Assembly (NCBI RefSeq): GCF_011040385.1
Contig: NZ_JAAIKB010000002.1
Span: 62,001 to 126,000, forward strand
DNA length: 64,000 bases
Reading direction: 5' to 3'
Origin: Falsiroseomonas algicola
GTDB lineage: Bacteria > Pseudomonadota > Alphaproteobacteria > Acetobacterales > Acetobacteraceae
In this document: in pieces, positions 26,792-36,169 of the stretch
Layout: every line of letters starts with the position of its first letter
How positions within the stretch are numbered: position 1 is the first letter of the stretch
Notes under the pieces: model-generated
Databases searched by the model: none
The model's input: the letters and a program-made list of their open reading frames with translations, nothing else
Told to the model about the DNA's origin: nothing
Translations under genes and position numbers: made by a program

Positions 26792-28097
26792 GCGCCTCGC
26801 CCCCCGCCTTGCGTCGCGGCGCCAGGGTCACGGCCTGCGGCGGTGGGGGCGCCGCCGCGGCCGGCGGGGCCAGCAGGCGGCGATACAGCGCCAGATGCTC
26901 GGCCGCCGCCTGGTCGATCAGCCGCGGCGGCGTGATGCCAGCCACGAGTCTCTCCCACAGCCCCGGCTCCTCCGCCGCACGACGCATCACGGCAGCGAGG
27001 CCCGTCGCATCGCCGATCGGGAAGTGCAGCCCATCCACGCCGTCCCGCACCGCTTCCGCCATGCCGCCGACGCCGCCGCAGATCACGGGGCGGCCGTGCC
27101 GGAAGGCCTCCATGGCGACCAGCGGCGCATTCTCCCACCAGATGGAGGGCATGATCACCCAATCCACCGCCGCCATGCGCGAAGGCATGTCCTGCGCGGT
27201 GTAGAGGCCGTGGTGCCGCGCATCCGGCGCCGCTTCCAGCGCCGCCTTGAACTCGCCCAGGAATTCGTCGGGCTGCCAGGCGGTCCCGCCATGCAGGGCC
27301 AGGTCGTGCGCCACGCCCTGTCGCGACAGCCGGGCGGAAGCGCCAAGCGCCACCATGGACCCCTTGAAGCGGTTGATGTGGCCGAAGAAGCCGAAGCGGT
27401 CACGTCGCCCCTCCGGCGCCGCGCGATGCGGCGCGGCCGGGCCCAGCGCGATGCCGTTGCGCAGCACCTCGATCCGCGCGGGGTCCCAGCCTGCCTCGAT
27501 GAAGCGGCCGCGCAGGAATTCGGACGGCGAGAGGATGAGGTCCACGCCCGCGAAGGCGCCGCGCACGCCGAGCTCCCGCAGCACCAGGTCCGTCCCGCCG
27601 CGCCCCGGGAAGCAGCGGCGGCAGCCATCGGGCGAGGGGCCCGGGCAGAGCCGCCCATCCACCGTCAGCAGCTGGCCTTCCTGCGGGCAGATCGCGAAGA
27701 AGTCGTGCAGCGTGACGACGATCTTCGCCTTCGGTGCGACGCGCCGGACGAGGTCCAGCGTCTCCAGCCCGAAATAGAGCAGATGGTGGAAGTGGATGAT
27801 GTCGGGCTGGAAGCCCGCGACGAAGGGGCCGAGTTCCTGCAGCCCCCAGGTATCCAGCTGCGCCAGGTGGAAGCGGTCGAAATGGCTGAGCCAGACCAGC
27901 ATCTCATCGGCCTGCCGCCCCGCGGCCTGGAACAGCGTGCCGGGGCGGCGTTCGCGGTGCTGGCCGGTGACGGCGCCGAGGAACAGCCCCTCCACCCCAT
28001 GCCGGTCGCGCAGTTCGCGGAAGAGCCCCCGCGCCACCACCTCGGTGCCGCCGGGCTGCAGGTCGGGGTGGTTATGGCAGAAGACGAGCAGGCGCAT
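26775..28097 (-). CDS. Glycosyltransferase family 4 protein
   Basis: A 440-residue GT-B enzyme. The N-terminal half starts MRLLVFCHNHPDLQPGGTE, with the glycine loop after the first strand and later DIIHFHHLLYFG and VVTLHDFFAICPQ. The C-terminal half has FGFFGHINRFKG, VDWVIMPSIWWENAPLV and EAFRHGRPVICGGVGGM, the nucleotide-sugar site of family 4. The tail is Ala/Pro rich. It opens the operon leading to the secretion genes and might modify the exported protein or a surface glycan. Donor and acceptor are unknown. Confidence 0.87.
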   Translation of the reverse strand: MRLLVFCHNHPDLQPGGTEVVARGLFRELRDRHGVEGLFLGAVTGQHRERRPGTLFQAAGRQADEMLVWLSHFDRFHLAQLDTWGLQELGPFVAGFQPDIIHFHHLLYFGLETLDLVRRVAPKAKIVVTLHDFFAICPQEGQLLTVDGRLCPGPSPDGCRRCFPGRGGTDLVLRELGVRGAFAGVDLILSPSEFLRGRFIEAGWDPARIEVLRNGIALGPAAPHRAAPEGRRDRFGFFGHINRFKGSMVALGASARLSRQGVAHDLALHGGTAWQPDEFLGEFKAALEAAPDARHHGLYTAQDMPSRMAAVDWVIMPSIWWENAPLVAMEAFRHGRPVICGGVGGMAEAVRDGVDGLHFPIGDATGLAAVMRRAAEEPGLWERLVAGITPPRLIDQAAAEHLALYRRLLAPPAAAAPPPPQAVTLAPRRKAGGEALVRAG

Positions 28098-28368
28098 GGT
28101 TCGGGGACGCTAGCACCTTCGGTGGATCAGCAGGCGAGGCTCTTCGCCCCGATGCCGCAAAAACATGTCCGCGGGAAGGGGGATACGACAATCGACGCCC
28201 GTCCGGGTTGTTCCGGGCGTAGCGAGACCAACGGCATCAATGCGTGACCTGCGGCCGGCGAAGCCGGCCGAGGCCGCGAATGCGGCCCGCCGCTTGTGCG
28301 GCGAGCCAAGCGCGCGGAGCGCGCGCCCGTCACGCCGCAGGCGTGCCTTGGGCACGACGCCTGAGGTC
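28098..28368. repeat. Spacer with GC-rich palindromic repeat cluster, family 2 copy 3
   Basis: Spacer before the GT4 gene. From about 28230 it holds family 2 segments: GAGGCCGCGAATGCGGCCCG at 28270-28289 differs by one base from the ugp copy, and AGCCAAGCGCGCGGAGCGCG at 28305-28324 is a variant of the second hairpin. 28098-28229 holds no recognisable gene but should contain the promoter of the secretion operon. Confidence 0.65.
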
Positions 28369-28413
28369 AAAAAAAATCAATACCAACGAGTCGCTGCAAG
28401 CGGCCGTTGGTAT
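28369..28413 (-). terminator. Rho-independent terminator after GT2 gene
   Basis: On the minus strand the arms ATACCAACG and CGTTGGTAT form a perfect 9-bp outer stem, with a small inner hairpin (CGCT/AGCG), followed by TGA and eight T residues. It starts 9 bases after the GT2 stop. This is the only textbook intrinsic terminator seen in the window. Confidence 0.85.
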
Positions 28414-28421
28414 GAGGCACG

Positions 28422-30560
28422 TCACGCCGCCGCGAAGGTCTCCCCGACGCGGGAGAAGCCCTCCATCAGCGCCTCGATCGTGCGGTCCCAGCGCTGGTGG
28501 TGCAGCCGCCGATTATAGGCGGCGGCGACGGTGCCGGCGTAGCCGCCATGCTGGGCGATGGACTGGCGCTCGAAGTGGAAGAGTTCCGCGGCCGGCTCGT
28601 AGAAGATCGTGCCGCCGGCCTGGCGGAGCCGCAGGCAGAGGTCGCTGTCCTCGTAGTCGCCGACGATGTAGCCGGCATGGAAGCCGCCGACGCCATCCCA
28701 GGCCTCGCGCCGGATCAGCATGGCGGCGCCGGTCACGCCCGGCACCTCCCGCGCCCGGTTGGCATCGGGGTAGTGGCGGGGAAATCCCTTGAAGTAGTGG
28801 CAGTTGAACCAGTCATTCCCCGGCCCGCGGGCGAAGTAGAGCCCGGCATGCTGCAGCGACCCGTCATCGAACATGAGCTTCGGACCGACGCAGGCGATGC
28901 GCGGATCACTGTCGAGCCGCGCGAGCAGCGGCGCCATCCAGCCCGGCCGGTCGGGCACCACGTCCGAATTCAGCATCAGCAGCAGCGGCGCGGTGGCGAT
29001 GGCGGCGCCGCTGTTGCAGGCGGTGGCGTAGCCCGCATTGCGGCCATGCAGCACCAGCGTCACGCCGATGCCGGCCAGGCCGCAGGTGCCGCGCAGCAGG
29101 TGCTCGGCCTCCCCCCGCTGCTCGGGGCTGTCCAGCACATAGATGATCTCGGCGTCGCGCAGCATCGGATCCCGCGCGAAGGCGGCGACCTGGTGGCGGA
29201 TGAAGCGGAGGTTCCGGTAGAGCGGAATGACGAAAGACACGCTTGGCCTGGCGGGGCGGGGGCCGATCTGCACCACCTCCTGCCCCACCGGGTCGGCGGA
29301 GGCGGCTTCGTGGAGGCGGGCGGCGGCGGGGGCCAGCACCTCGTCCAGCATTGCCGGGCCGACATCGAGCGGATTGACGCTGCGCAGCACTGCCTCCCGC
29401 GCCTGCGCGGCGGGCAGCAAGGCGGGGCCGGCGACAAGTTCGATGGCATCGCCGGAGCCGAGCGCAATCTCCACCCGCCACTGCGCCACCGGGCCAGGGC
29501 CGGCATCCGGGACATGCACGACGAAGCCGGGGCGTGGATCGGCATCGCCGAAGGGCGCCTGCTCGAACTTCTTGACGACGTCCGGGCGGCTGACGCGGAA
29601 GATGCGCTCCGGCGGCACGGGGATGGCGCCGAAGGGGCCGCGCAGGGTCAGGCCACGCGTCAGCCGCAGCGGGTCGTGCAGCCAGCCCACCAGGAAGACG
29701 CCGCCGCCATGGTCGGCGATGGCGCGATCCACCGCGGCGCCGACGGCATTGGCGGTCTCGGCCGCGGCGCGGGGCGGCGCCATGGCCAGCACCTGAGCAT
29801 CCCGCACGGCGTCGCGGCACCAGGGTTCCTGCACATGCCGCCGCAGCGCGATGAAGGCCTGACGCAGCAACCCGCGCTGCGGGCCTGCCGATTGGCGGGC
29901 AAGTTCCACCAGCGTGGGCGGGGAGGGAGGCTGGGTGGGCAGGAGCAGCGGTGGCCCGTCGCCCAGCAACATCCCGCCGGCAGCCCCGGCGGGCAGCGGG
30001 GCGAGGCCGCCCTCGGGCTCCGGCACGCGGGCCATGCCCTGCGGCGTGACCAGCCAGCCGCCGGCATCGATCCGCCACAGGCTGCGACCCTGGCCGAGCA
30101 GCACGACCGGCCGCACCGCCTCCGCCGCCGACTGGGCGAGGGGACGGGCCAGCGCCATCAGGTCGGCTGCCAGCGCCATATCGGACGCGGCGCGCAGCGG
30201 GCCGGCAGCCTTGGCGGCGAGCAGCGCCAGCAGCCGTGGCGCCTTGGCGATGAGGGGGCGCAGCGCCTCCAGCGGCTTCGGCGGCCCCAGCGCCACCCAG
30301 GGATCGCCGCCCAGGCGGACATCGATCGCCGCGGCCCTGCCAGCGCGCTGCAGCAGGATGGTACCGCCGCCGAGGCCCTCGGGCACCGGCAATTGGGACA
30401 GCGGGCGGAACGGTGCGCCCTCATCCAGCCGCAACTCGGCGGGCGGGGTGGGACCGCGGCCGCCGGGCAGCACGATCATCACCGCTTCCGCGCCCAGGCG
30501 CACCCACCACGTCAAGCCGGCCGGGTCCGGGACGGCCGGTTCTGTCGGGGGGGTGGTCAC
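28422..30560 (-). CDS. Glycosyltransferase family 2 protein with large N-terminal domain
   Basis: A 712-residue protein. The C-terminal 280 residues are a GT-A glycosyltransferase of the rhamnosyltransferase/Rv3782-like type: SVSFVIPLYRN at the start, AEIIYVLDSPEQ, GRNAGYATACNSG, LLMLNSDVVP (metal-binding position) and GDYEDSDLCLRLRQAGG. The first 430 residues match nothing I recognise; they hold a DHGGGVFLVGWLHDPLRLTR segment also typical of Acetobacteraceae glycosyltransferases. The start is a GTG at 30560 with AGAGGG upstream. It is closed by the terminator at 28369-28413, so it is a separate unit from the secretion operon. Confidence 0.83.
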   Translation of the reverse strand: MTTPPTEPAVPDPAGLTWWVRLGAEAVMIVLPGGRGPTPPAELRLDEGAPFRPLSQLPVPEGLGGGTILLQRAGRAAAIDVRLGGDPWVALGPPKPLEALRPLIAKAPRLLALLAAKAAGPLRAASDMALAADLMALARPLAQSAAEAVRPVVLLGQGRSLWRIDAGGWLVTPQGMARVPEPEGGLAPLPAGAAGGMLLGDGPPLLLPTQPPSPPTLVELARQSAGPQRGLLRQAFIALRRHVQEPWCRDAVRDAQVLAMAPPRAAAETANAVGAAVDRAIADHGGGVFLVGWLHDPLRLTRGLTLRGPFGAIPVPPERIFRVSRPDVVKKFEQAPFGDADPRPGFVVHVPDAGPGPVAQWRVEIALGSGDAIELVAGPALLPAAQAREAVLRSVNPLDVGPAMLDEVLAPAAARLHEAASADPVGQEVVQIGPRPARPSVSFVIPLYRNLRFIRHQVAAFARDPMLRDAEIIYVLDSPEQRGEAEHLLRGTCGLAGIGVTLVLHGRNAGYATACNSGAAIATAPLLLMLNSDVVPDRPGWMAPLLARLDSDPRIACVGPKLMFDDGSLQHAGLYFARGPGNDWFNCHYFKGFPRHYPDANRAREVPGVTGAAMLIRREAWDGVGGFHAGYIVGDYEDSDLCLRLRQAGGTIFYEPAAELFHFERQSIAQHGGYAGTVAAAYNRRLHHQRWDRTIEALMEGFSRVGETFAAA

Positions 30561-30686
30561 GGATCGGCCCTCTTCATGGCCAGTATCAATGACGCGAATG
30601 TGATCATCCGCAAGCGCGAAGGCGGTCCGGGAACGATATCCGCGCGCAGCGATGGGGCGGCCGGCGGGCGCTCACGCGCCCTTGGC

Positions 30687-31250
30687 TCACACCACCTGGA
30701 CGATCGTGTCGATGTTGCTCGTGAGGTCGGAGACCGAGATCCCATGCAGCGTGATGGTATCGCTGCCGAGCGTGATGACGGCATTGCCGAAGCTGTCGGC
30801 GCCGACATGCCCGCCGGAGATCAGGTCGGCCGGCGCCGCGACGCTGGAACCGTTGATGCCGCTGGTGATCTGCAGCGTATCGGTGCCGATGGTGAAGCCC
30901 AGGATGAGGTCATGGCCGAAGCCATCGTCGAAGGCAAAGACGTCGTCGCCCGTGCCGCCATTCATCCCGTCGTCGCCGCTGCCGCCGACCAGGAAATCGT
31001 CGCCACGCCCGCCGGACAGCGAGTCGTCGCCGGAACCGCCATTCAGCGTGTCGTCGCCATTCTCGCCATAGGCGGTGTCGTCGCCGCTGCGGAGAAGGAC
31101 CTCGTCATTGCCGGAGCCGGCCAGCACCATGTCGTCGCCGGAGCCCGAGAAGACGGTGTCGTCGCCGCCGCCGGACACGATGGTGTCGTCGCCGCTGCCT
31201 GTCGTGACATCGTCGCTACCGCCGCCATAAACCGACGCGAAACCGGACAT
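30687..31250 (-). CDS. Small RTX calcium-binding protein
   Basis: A 187-residue acidic protein with almost no N-terminal domain: RTX nonapeptides run from about residue 10 to 110 (SGDDTxxGGGGDD pattern, GGSGDD, GGTGDD), followed by FAFDDGFGHDLILGFTIGTD, the post-repeat segment common in RTX exoproteins, and a C-terminal secretion-signal region ending DTIVQVV. The ATG at 31250 has GGAGG 6 bases upstream; a GTG two codons earlier would overlap that site. It lies close to the secretion and glycan genes, so it is a likely cargo. Its upstream leader is unusually AT-rich. Confidence 0.85.
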   Translation of the reverse strand: MSGFASVYGGGSDDVTTGSGDDTIVSGGGDDTVFSGSGDDMVLAGSGNDEVLLRSGDDTAYGENGDDTLNGGSGDDSLSGGRGDDFLVGGSGDDGMNGGTGDDVFAFDDGFGHDLILGFTIGTDTLQITSGINGSSVAAPADLISGGHVGADSFGNAVITLGSDTITLHGISVSDLTSNIDTIVQVV

Positions 31251-31589
31251 CGACACCTCCAGGCAGCTGACCAGTAGCGGTCAATGCGCCTTCTACATTG
31301 CTTGATGTGGAACTATTCGACTGCGAAGTCAACAAAAACCAGAACATTGCCTGACCAAATCATACAAGGCGGAGGCCTCGTAACCGCCTGATTCTAAAGC
31401 CAGGCTAGAATATTGGACAAGCAATACAAAATATTACATCCCATCCATGTTTACCTGGGCGATAACGAGGACGAGAGCGTCTCCGGAATCCTCACGATCG
31501 CGTGATTCAGCTGTATTCGCGATCCGGTTTCCCCGGCCCGCGCCTTCACCCGTGGCAGGAACCGCGTTGTCGAACGTCCTGCACGCCAC
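31251..31589. promoter_or_regulatory. AT-rich leader upstream of the small RTX gene
   Basis: 339 bases without a gene. From about 31290 to 31450 the composition drops far below the window average, the lowest GC stretch seen here. It includes an inverted repeat ATTCTA/TAGAAT (31391-31411) and, on the minus strand, TTGACT near 31334, a possible -35 box without a convincing -10. It probably carries a regulated promoter or a protein-binding region. Confidence 0.4.
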
Positions 31590-31751
31590 CAGACGGTTTG
31601 CGAGTGCCGGCGGCTGAGGGCTCGCAAGGGATGTGTCGTCCCTGGCAGTAGCCGGGCGCGGCCGGTGCTGGCCGCATCGGCAGGTCCGGCGACGAACCAG
31701 GGGCGGAACAACCCATCGAAGCCGACCCGCCAGCCTTCTCAAACAGTCTCC
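31590..31751 (+). repeat. Dispersed MITE-like repeat, copy 3
   Basis: About 162 bp. The left end AGACGGTTTGCGAGTGCCGG and the right end, read on the other strand (GAGACTGTTTGAGAAGGCTG), form the inverted ends. The central hairpin is kept with a compensating wobble (GCCGGTGC/GCATCGGC). The ATG-poor sequence has no coding potential. Confidence 0.72.
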
Positions 31752-31826
31752 AAGGCATGCCCGTCATTCATGACGTCCGTATGAACGGATCACGTGATGA
31801 CCGCATGCGCGGATCGTGACGTCTCG

Positions 31827-34800
31827 CTACTGGCCGCGGCCCCGTCGCCGCCGAGGCGCCGCCTCGATCGGCGCTGGCGCCGCCTTCATCGTCGGCGCTG
31901 GCGCCGCCTCCATCATCGGCGCCGGCGCGCCAGGCAGCCGCAGCATGGCGACATGATCCACCGCAGCGCCCTGAAGCCCGGCAAGGGCTGCCGACTCCGA
32001 CAGCGGCCGTGCCTCCAGGGCCTGCGCCAGGGCCGACCGCCGCCACAGCACGGCACCCGGCACCGCCGCCCCCGTGCCGTCGCGGAGCGCGGCGAAGGGC
32101 GCGGTCGGATCGGCGTCCAGCGCCCCGGCCGCCAGGCGCAGGAAGGCGCCGCCCGGCGCCACATCCGGATCCGCCAGCCACAGCAGCGCGGCCTCGGTCT
32201 CCGCCAGCGTGCGCTCCGCCAGGGCGTGCCAGGACGGCACCGGCGCCTCGATCCGGCGGCAATGGCGGTGCCAGCGCTCCGCTGCTTCCGCCATGCCGGC
32301 CGCCACCAGCGGATCGGCCCCATCCTCCAGCACCAGTACGGCCGCCACCGGCAGATCCTGGCGGAAGACGGCGTCGAGTCGGCTGGCCAGCATGCGGCCG
32401 CGCCCCTGGCCAGGCACCGCGACCGCCACCTCGGGCAGCCCTGGCAGCAGGCGCGCCAGCAGCGCCTGTGCGTAGCGGCCTTCCTCGAAGCGCTCGCAGG
32501 CCATCCGGTGGCGTGCCAGGCGCGCCGCCGGGCCTGCCGGCGGGTCCAGCAGGCGCGCCGCCGCCGTGGCCATCGCCTCCAGGTCGCCGAACGGGACCGC
32601 GGCGCCGCCGAAGTCGCGGGCCAGCGCCGCCGCGCCGCCAGCACCCTCGAAGGCCAGGATCGGCAGGCCGGCGCTCGCCGCTTCCTGCGCCAGCAGCGGG
32701 AAGGGGGCCTCCCGCGCCGTCAGCGCCAGCAGATCGGCGGCCGAGAGCAGGGCGCCGGGATGCGCCAGATGCTCCACCAGGTGGAACCCCTCCCGCGCCG
32801 CCGCCGCGATCTCGCTGCCCATCCAGGCGCGGATCGTCGGATCGAGCGGCCCGACCCAGGCCGCCGCCAGCCGCGGCTGGATGGCCCGCAGCCGCCGGAA
32901 CAGCTGGAGGAACAGGTCGATACCGTGCCGCAGGTCGCCCGGCCCCGCGCCCAGCAGCAGCGGATCGCCGGCGGCGAGGCCCAGCGCCTCCCGCGCCGAT
33001 GTCCCCGCGGCCGGGTCGGGCGGCGGGAGGGGGGCGAGCCCGGGTTCCAGCACCTCAAGCTCCACCGACCCGCGCCACTCCTCCGCCAGCGAATCCCGCA
33101 CGGCCGCGGAGGGCACCAGGCAGGCGGCGACATGGCCCAGCGCGGCGCGCAGCCCGCCCGAAAGGCCCCGTTCCCGCAGCGTCGCCGGCATCTCCTCCAG
33201 CAGGATCGTCGTGCGGATGCCGGCGCGCTCCGCCGCCCGGGCAAGACGCGATCCCGCCTCGGCATCCATGACCGCATGGCGCAGCCCCGCCGCGCGCGCT
33301 GCGTCGAGCGCAGCCTCGGGCGCCGTCGATTCGACGGTCACCGGGCCGAGCCGCGCAAAATCGGATTCCAGCGGTCCGCCCGCCAGCAGCAGCACTTCCA
33401 CCCGAAGCCCGCTGCGCCGTGCGATCGCCTGGATGGACCCTATCAGGCGCCGCGTCGGCTCCCGCTCCTCCGCATCGCCGGCCACCACGAGCAGCGCCGG
33501 CGCTTCCTGCGCCGCGCGGCCCACGACGGCGCGCGCGGTCGCGTTCAGGAAGGCGTGGCCGTAATGCAGGTCGGGCTCGAGGTAGGCGCCCTCGCACCAT
33601 TCGTTCCAGGCATTGACGCAGACGAAGGGCTCCGCGCCCAGGAAGGGCTTGGCCGCCGCGCGCTCCACCAGCTCGCCCAGCCAGGCCTCATAGGTCGCGG
33701 GGGTGGAGCCGTGGATGATGACGGTGTTGGTGCCCTGCTTGCGCGGGTCGTTATCCCAGCCCGGCACCGCGCATTTGATCAGCGGGTAGTCGGGCTCCGG
33801 CTCCTCCAGCGACACGCGCGCGATGTCGTCATAGCTGAAGACGGTGCCGGTGAAGTCGGGATCGAGGTAGTCGAGCGACGCGCTGATCGGCATCGCGCGC
33901 TTCGTCACCTTGTGCGGCGGGAATTCGATGGCGGCGTCGAAGCCGACCTCGCGCGGGTCGATGTCGTCGAAGCTCTGCGCCATGACGAAGACAGGGTCCT
34001 CGCCATGGTCGTCGCGGAAGCGCTTCCGCCAGCCCGCCACGATCTCATTCGGCTCCGGCATCAGCCCCGCGCGGTACATCATCAGCAGCGGGCGGCCATT
34101 GACGCGGATGTAGCGCGGGTCTCGGAAATGCCGGACGAGTTCGGCCATCAGCGCGGCCTCCTCCTCCGGCCGGTAGTCCTGGCTCATCAGCACGTCGTTC
34201 TCGGCGCCGTCCCAGCGCCGCGTCCAGTTCTCGTTCGCCCACATCAGGGCGAAGGGCATGTCGAGGCTGCGGTCATCGAGGAAGGCGTTGACCGGCTTCT
34301 CCAGCAGGCGGTGGCCGTTGAACCAGTACCAGTAGAAGATCCAGCCATGCACGCCGCCGCGCTTCGCCATCTCGATCTGGCGGCGCATGACGTTCATGTC
34401 CGTCAGCGCATAGGGGCCGAGGTCGCGCGGGATGCGCGGCTGGTAGTGGCCGGCGAAGCGGGGCAGGGCGCGCGGCAGGTTGGTCCATTCGGTGAAGCCC
34501 TTGCCCCACCAGGCATCGTTCTCCGCAATCGCGTGGAACTGCGGCAGGTAGTAGGTCAGCACCTTCGCGCGCGGGCGCGCGCCGTCGGGCAGGGGCTTCG
34601 CCTCCTCGAAATCCTCGCCCGGCCTTGTGTTGCGCTTGACCATGCGCGGGATGGTCGGCGTTTCCTGCGGCATGCGCGGATGCACGCCGGGTTCGTGCCG
34701 GTGTCCCAGCCAATGCAGCAGCGGCGCCATCGTCGCCTGGCCGCCCATGTGGCGCTTGACGTAGTAGCGGCTCTCGAAATCCGGGGAGGGCTCGCGTCCT

Positions 34801-35291
34801 TCCTGCCAGCCGAGCGTGACGTAATGCTCGAAGGCATCGGCGCCGGCGCGGGCCACGTCGCGATAGGTGGAGAGGTAGAATTCCGCGTCGAATTCCGGGA
34901 TCGGGGAGGCGCCATAGGCCCGGCTGCGCAGGTAATGCGCCAGCGCCGGCTCCGCGGGGTCCAGCCCGTGGCGCACGCGGTACCAGCCCGGGTCGAAATG
35001 CGGGCCGGGCTGCCGGTTCTCGATATCGCCATGCATGACGTAGTGCAGGACGGGATCGAAGCCGGCGTCGCGCACATCGGGGTTCTGCGCCAGGTACCAG
35101 GTGGGGTCGAGGTAGTAGTTCGGCCGCCGACCCTCCCGCCAGCCGCGCGTCAGGAAGTGCAGCGCGGGATCTTCCCCGGCATGCGCGACATCCGCGTTGT
35201 TGGCGACATACCATTCGGCATCCAGGATGCCGCTATCCGCCAGCGCCTGGATATCCGGCGCCAGCCCATCCTCAGCCGGCGCGGCTTCCAT
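31827..35291 (-). CDS. WbsX-type glycan protein with N-terminal repeats and C-terminal glycosyltransferase-like half
   Basis: A 1154-residue protein in three parts. Residues about 15-200 hold five degenerate repeats of roughly 45 residues with the core WYxxxNxDVxxAGxDPxxHY and GWxEGRxP. Residues about 245-600 are a WbsX/GH99-like domain: YYLPQFHAIAENDAWWGKGF, EWTNLPRA, FYWYWFNGHRLLEKP, MWANENWTRRWDG and VNAWNEWCEGAYLEP. The last part (about 620-1100) resembles a GT-B glycosyltransferase without a clear nucleotide motif (LLLGAGPGDLRHGIDLF, LPILAFEGAGGAAALA). The tail is a low-complexity AAPAP repeat. Its ATG overlaps the rmlA stop (TGATG), placing it in the rhamnose operon and suggesting assembly of a rhamnose-containing glycan. 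Confidence 0.82.
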   Translation of the reverse strand: MEAAPAEDGLAPDIQALADSGILDAEWYVANNADVAHAGEDPALHFLTRGWREGRRPNYYLDPTWYLAQNPDVRDAGFDPVLHYVMHGDIENRQPGPHFDPGWYRVRHGLDPAEPALAHYLRSRAYGASPIPEFDAEFYLSTYRDVARAGADAFEHYVTLGWQEGREPSPDFESRYYVKRHMGGQATMAPLLHWLGHRHEPGVHPRMPQETPTIPRMVKRNTRPGEDFEEAKPLPDGARPRAKVLTYYLPQFHAIAENDAWWGKGFTEWTNLPRALPRFAGHYQPRIPRDLGPYALTDMNVMRRQIEMAKRGGVHGWIFYWYWFNGHRLLEKPVNAFLDDRSLDMPFALMWANENWTRRWDGAENDVLMSQDYRPEEEAALMAELVRHFRDPRYIRVNGRPLLMMYRAGLMPEPNEIVAGWRKRFRDDHGEDPVFVMAQSFDDIDPREVGFDAAIEFPPHKVTKRAMPISASLDYLDPDFTGTVFSYDDIARVSLEEPEPDYPLIKCAVPGWDNDPRKQGTNTVIIHGSTPATYEAWLGELVERAAAKPFLGAEPFVCVNAWNEWCEGAYLEPDLHYGHAFLNATARAVVGRAAQEAPALLVVAGDAEEREPTRRLIGSIQAIARRSGLRVEVLLLAGGPLESDFARLGPVTVESTAPEAALDAARAAGLRHAVMDAEAGSRLARAAERAGIRTTILLEEMPATLRERGLSGGLRAALGHVAACLVPSAAVRDSLAEEWRGSVELEVLEPGLAPLPPPDPAAGTSAREALGLAAGDPLLLGAGPGDLRHGIDLFLQLFRRLRAIQPRLAAAWVGPLDPTIRAWMGSEIAAAAREGFHLVEHLAHPGALLSAADLLALTAREAPFPLLAQEAASAGLPILAFEGAGGAAALARDFGGAAVPFGDLEAMATAAARLLDPPAGPAARLARHRMACERFEEGRYAQALLARLLPGLPEVAVAVPGQGRGRMLASRLDAVFRQDLPVAAVLVLEDGADPLVAAGMAEAAERWHRHCRRIEAPVPSWHALAERTLAETEAALLWLADPDVAPGGAFLRLAAGALDADPTAPFAALRDGTGAAVPGAVLWRRSALAQALEARPLSESAALAGLQGAAVDHVAMLRLPGAPAPMMEAAPAPTMKAAPAPIEAAPRRRRGRGQ

Positions 35292-36169
35292 CACTGGTCC
35301 TCGCGCGCCAGCAGGCCTTCGAGATAGGTGCCATATCCGCTGTTGCGCAGCGGCTTCGCCAGCGCGCGCAGCTGCTCGGCATCGATGAAGCCCATGCGCC
35401 AGGCGATCTCCTCCGGCGAGGCCACCTTCTGCCCCGTCCGCTTCTCGATCGCGCGGACGAACTCGCCCGCCTCCAGCAGGCTGTCATGCGTGCCGGTATC
35501 GAGCCAGGCATAGCCGCGGCCGAGCCGCGTGACGCGGAGCGACCCCTCGTCGAGATAGGCGCGGTTCAGATCCGTGATCTCCAGCTCCCCGCGCGCGGAG
35601 GGCTTGAGGCCGCGCGCGATGGCCGGGGCCCGGCCGTCATAGACATAGAGCCCGGTGACCGCCCAGTTGGATTTCGGCGCCTTCGGCTTCTCCTCCAGGC
35701 TCAGCGCCGTGCCTTCGCCATCGAACTCCACCACGCCGTAGCGTTCGGGATCGGCGACGCGATAGGCGAAGACGCCGGCGCCGTGGTTCGCGGCGTCCCG
35801 CGCCTCCTTCAGCCGCGCTTCCAGATCGTGCCCGTGGAAGAGGTTGTCGCCCAGCACCAGCGTGCTCGGCGCGCCGGCGAGAAATTCCTCGGACAGCGTC
35901 AGGGCGCGGGCGATGCCGTCCGGCTTCTCCTGCACCGTGTAGTCGAAGCGCAGCCCCCAGCGCGCGCCATCGCCGAGCAGCCGCTGGAACAGCGGCATGT
36001 CGTGCGGCGTGGAGATGATCATGATCTCCTGGATGCCCGCCAGCATCAGCACGGAGAGCGGATAGTAGATCATCGGCTTGTCGAAGACGGGCAGCAGCTG
36101 CTTCGAGACCGCGAGCGTCGCGGGATGCAGCCGCGTGCCGGATCCTCCGGCCAGGACGATGCCCTTCAT
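35291..36169 (-). CDS. rmlA: Glucose-1-phosphate thymidylyltransferase
   Basis: First step of dTDP-L-rhamnose synthesis: dTTP plus glucose-1-phosphate to dTDP-glucose. The 292 residues have the usual length, with the nucleotide loop LAGGSGTRLHPAT at the N-terminus, KQLLPVFDKPMIYYPLS, the metal Asp in LVLGDNLFHG, and VVEFDGEGTALSLEEKP. It overlaps rmlD by 4 bases (ATGA) and the WbsX gene by one base. GalU and the mutase at 2.6-5.1 kb provide related precursors. Confidence 0.95.
   Translation of the reverse strand: MKGIVLAGGSGTRLHPATLAVSKQLLPVFDKPMIYYPLSVLMLAGIQEIMIISTPHDMPLFQRLLGDGARWGLRFDYTVQEKPDGIARALTLSEEFLAGAPSTLVLGDNLFHGHDLEARLKEARDAANHGAGVFAYRVADPERYGVVEFDGEGTALSLEEKPKAPKSNWAVTGLYVYDGRAPAIARGLKPSARGELEITDLNRAYLDEGSLRVTRLGRGYAWLDTGTHDSLLEAGEFVRAIEKRTGQKVASPEEIAWRMGFIDAEQLRALAKPLRNSGYGTYLEGLLAREDQ

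Noticed and set aside
31794-35327. Long open frame on the plus strand opposite the WbsX gene
   Set aside because: No family pattern, Arg/Gln-rich composition, and full overlap with a gene that has several conserved domains.
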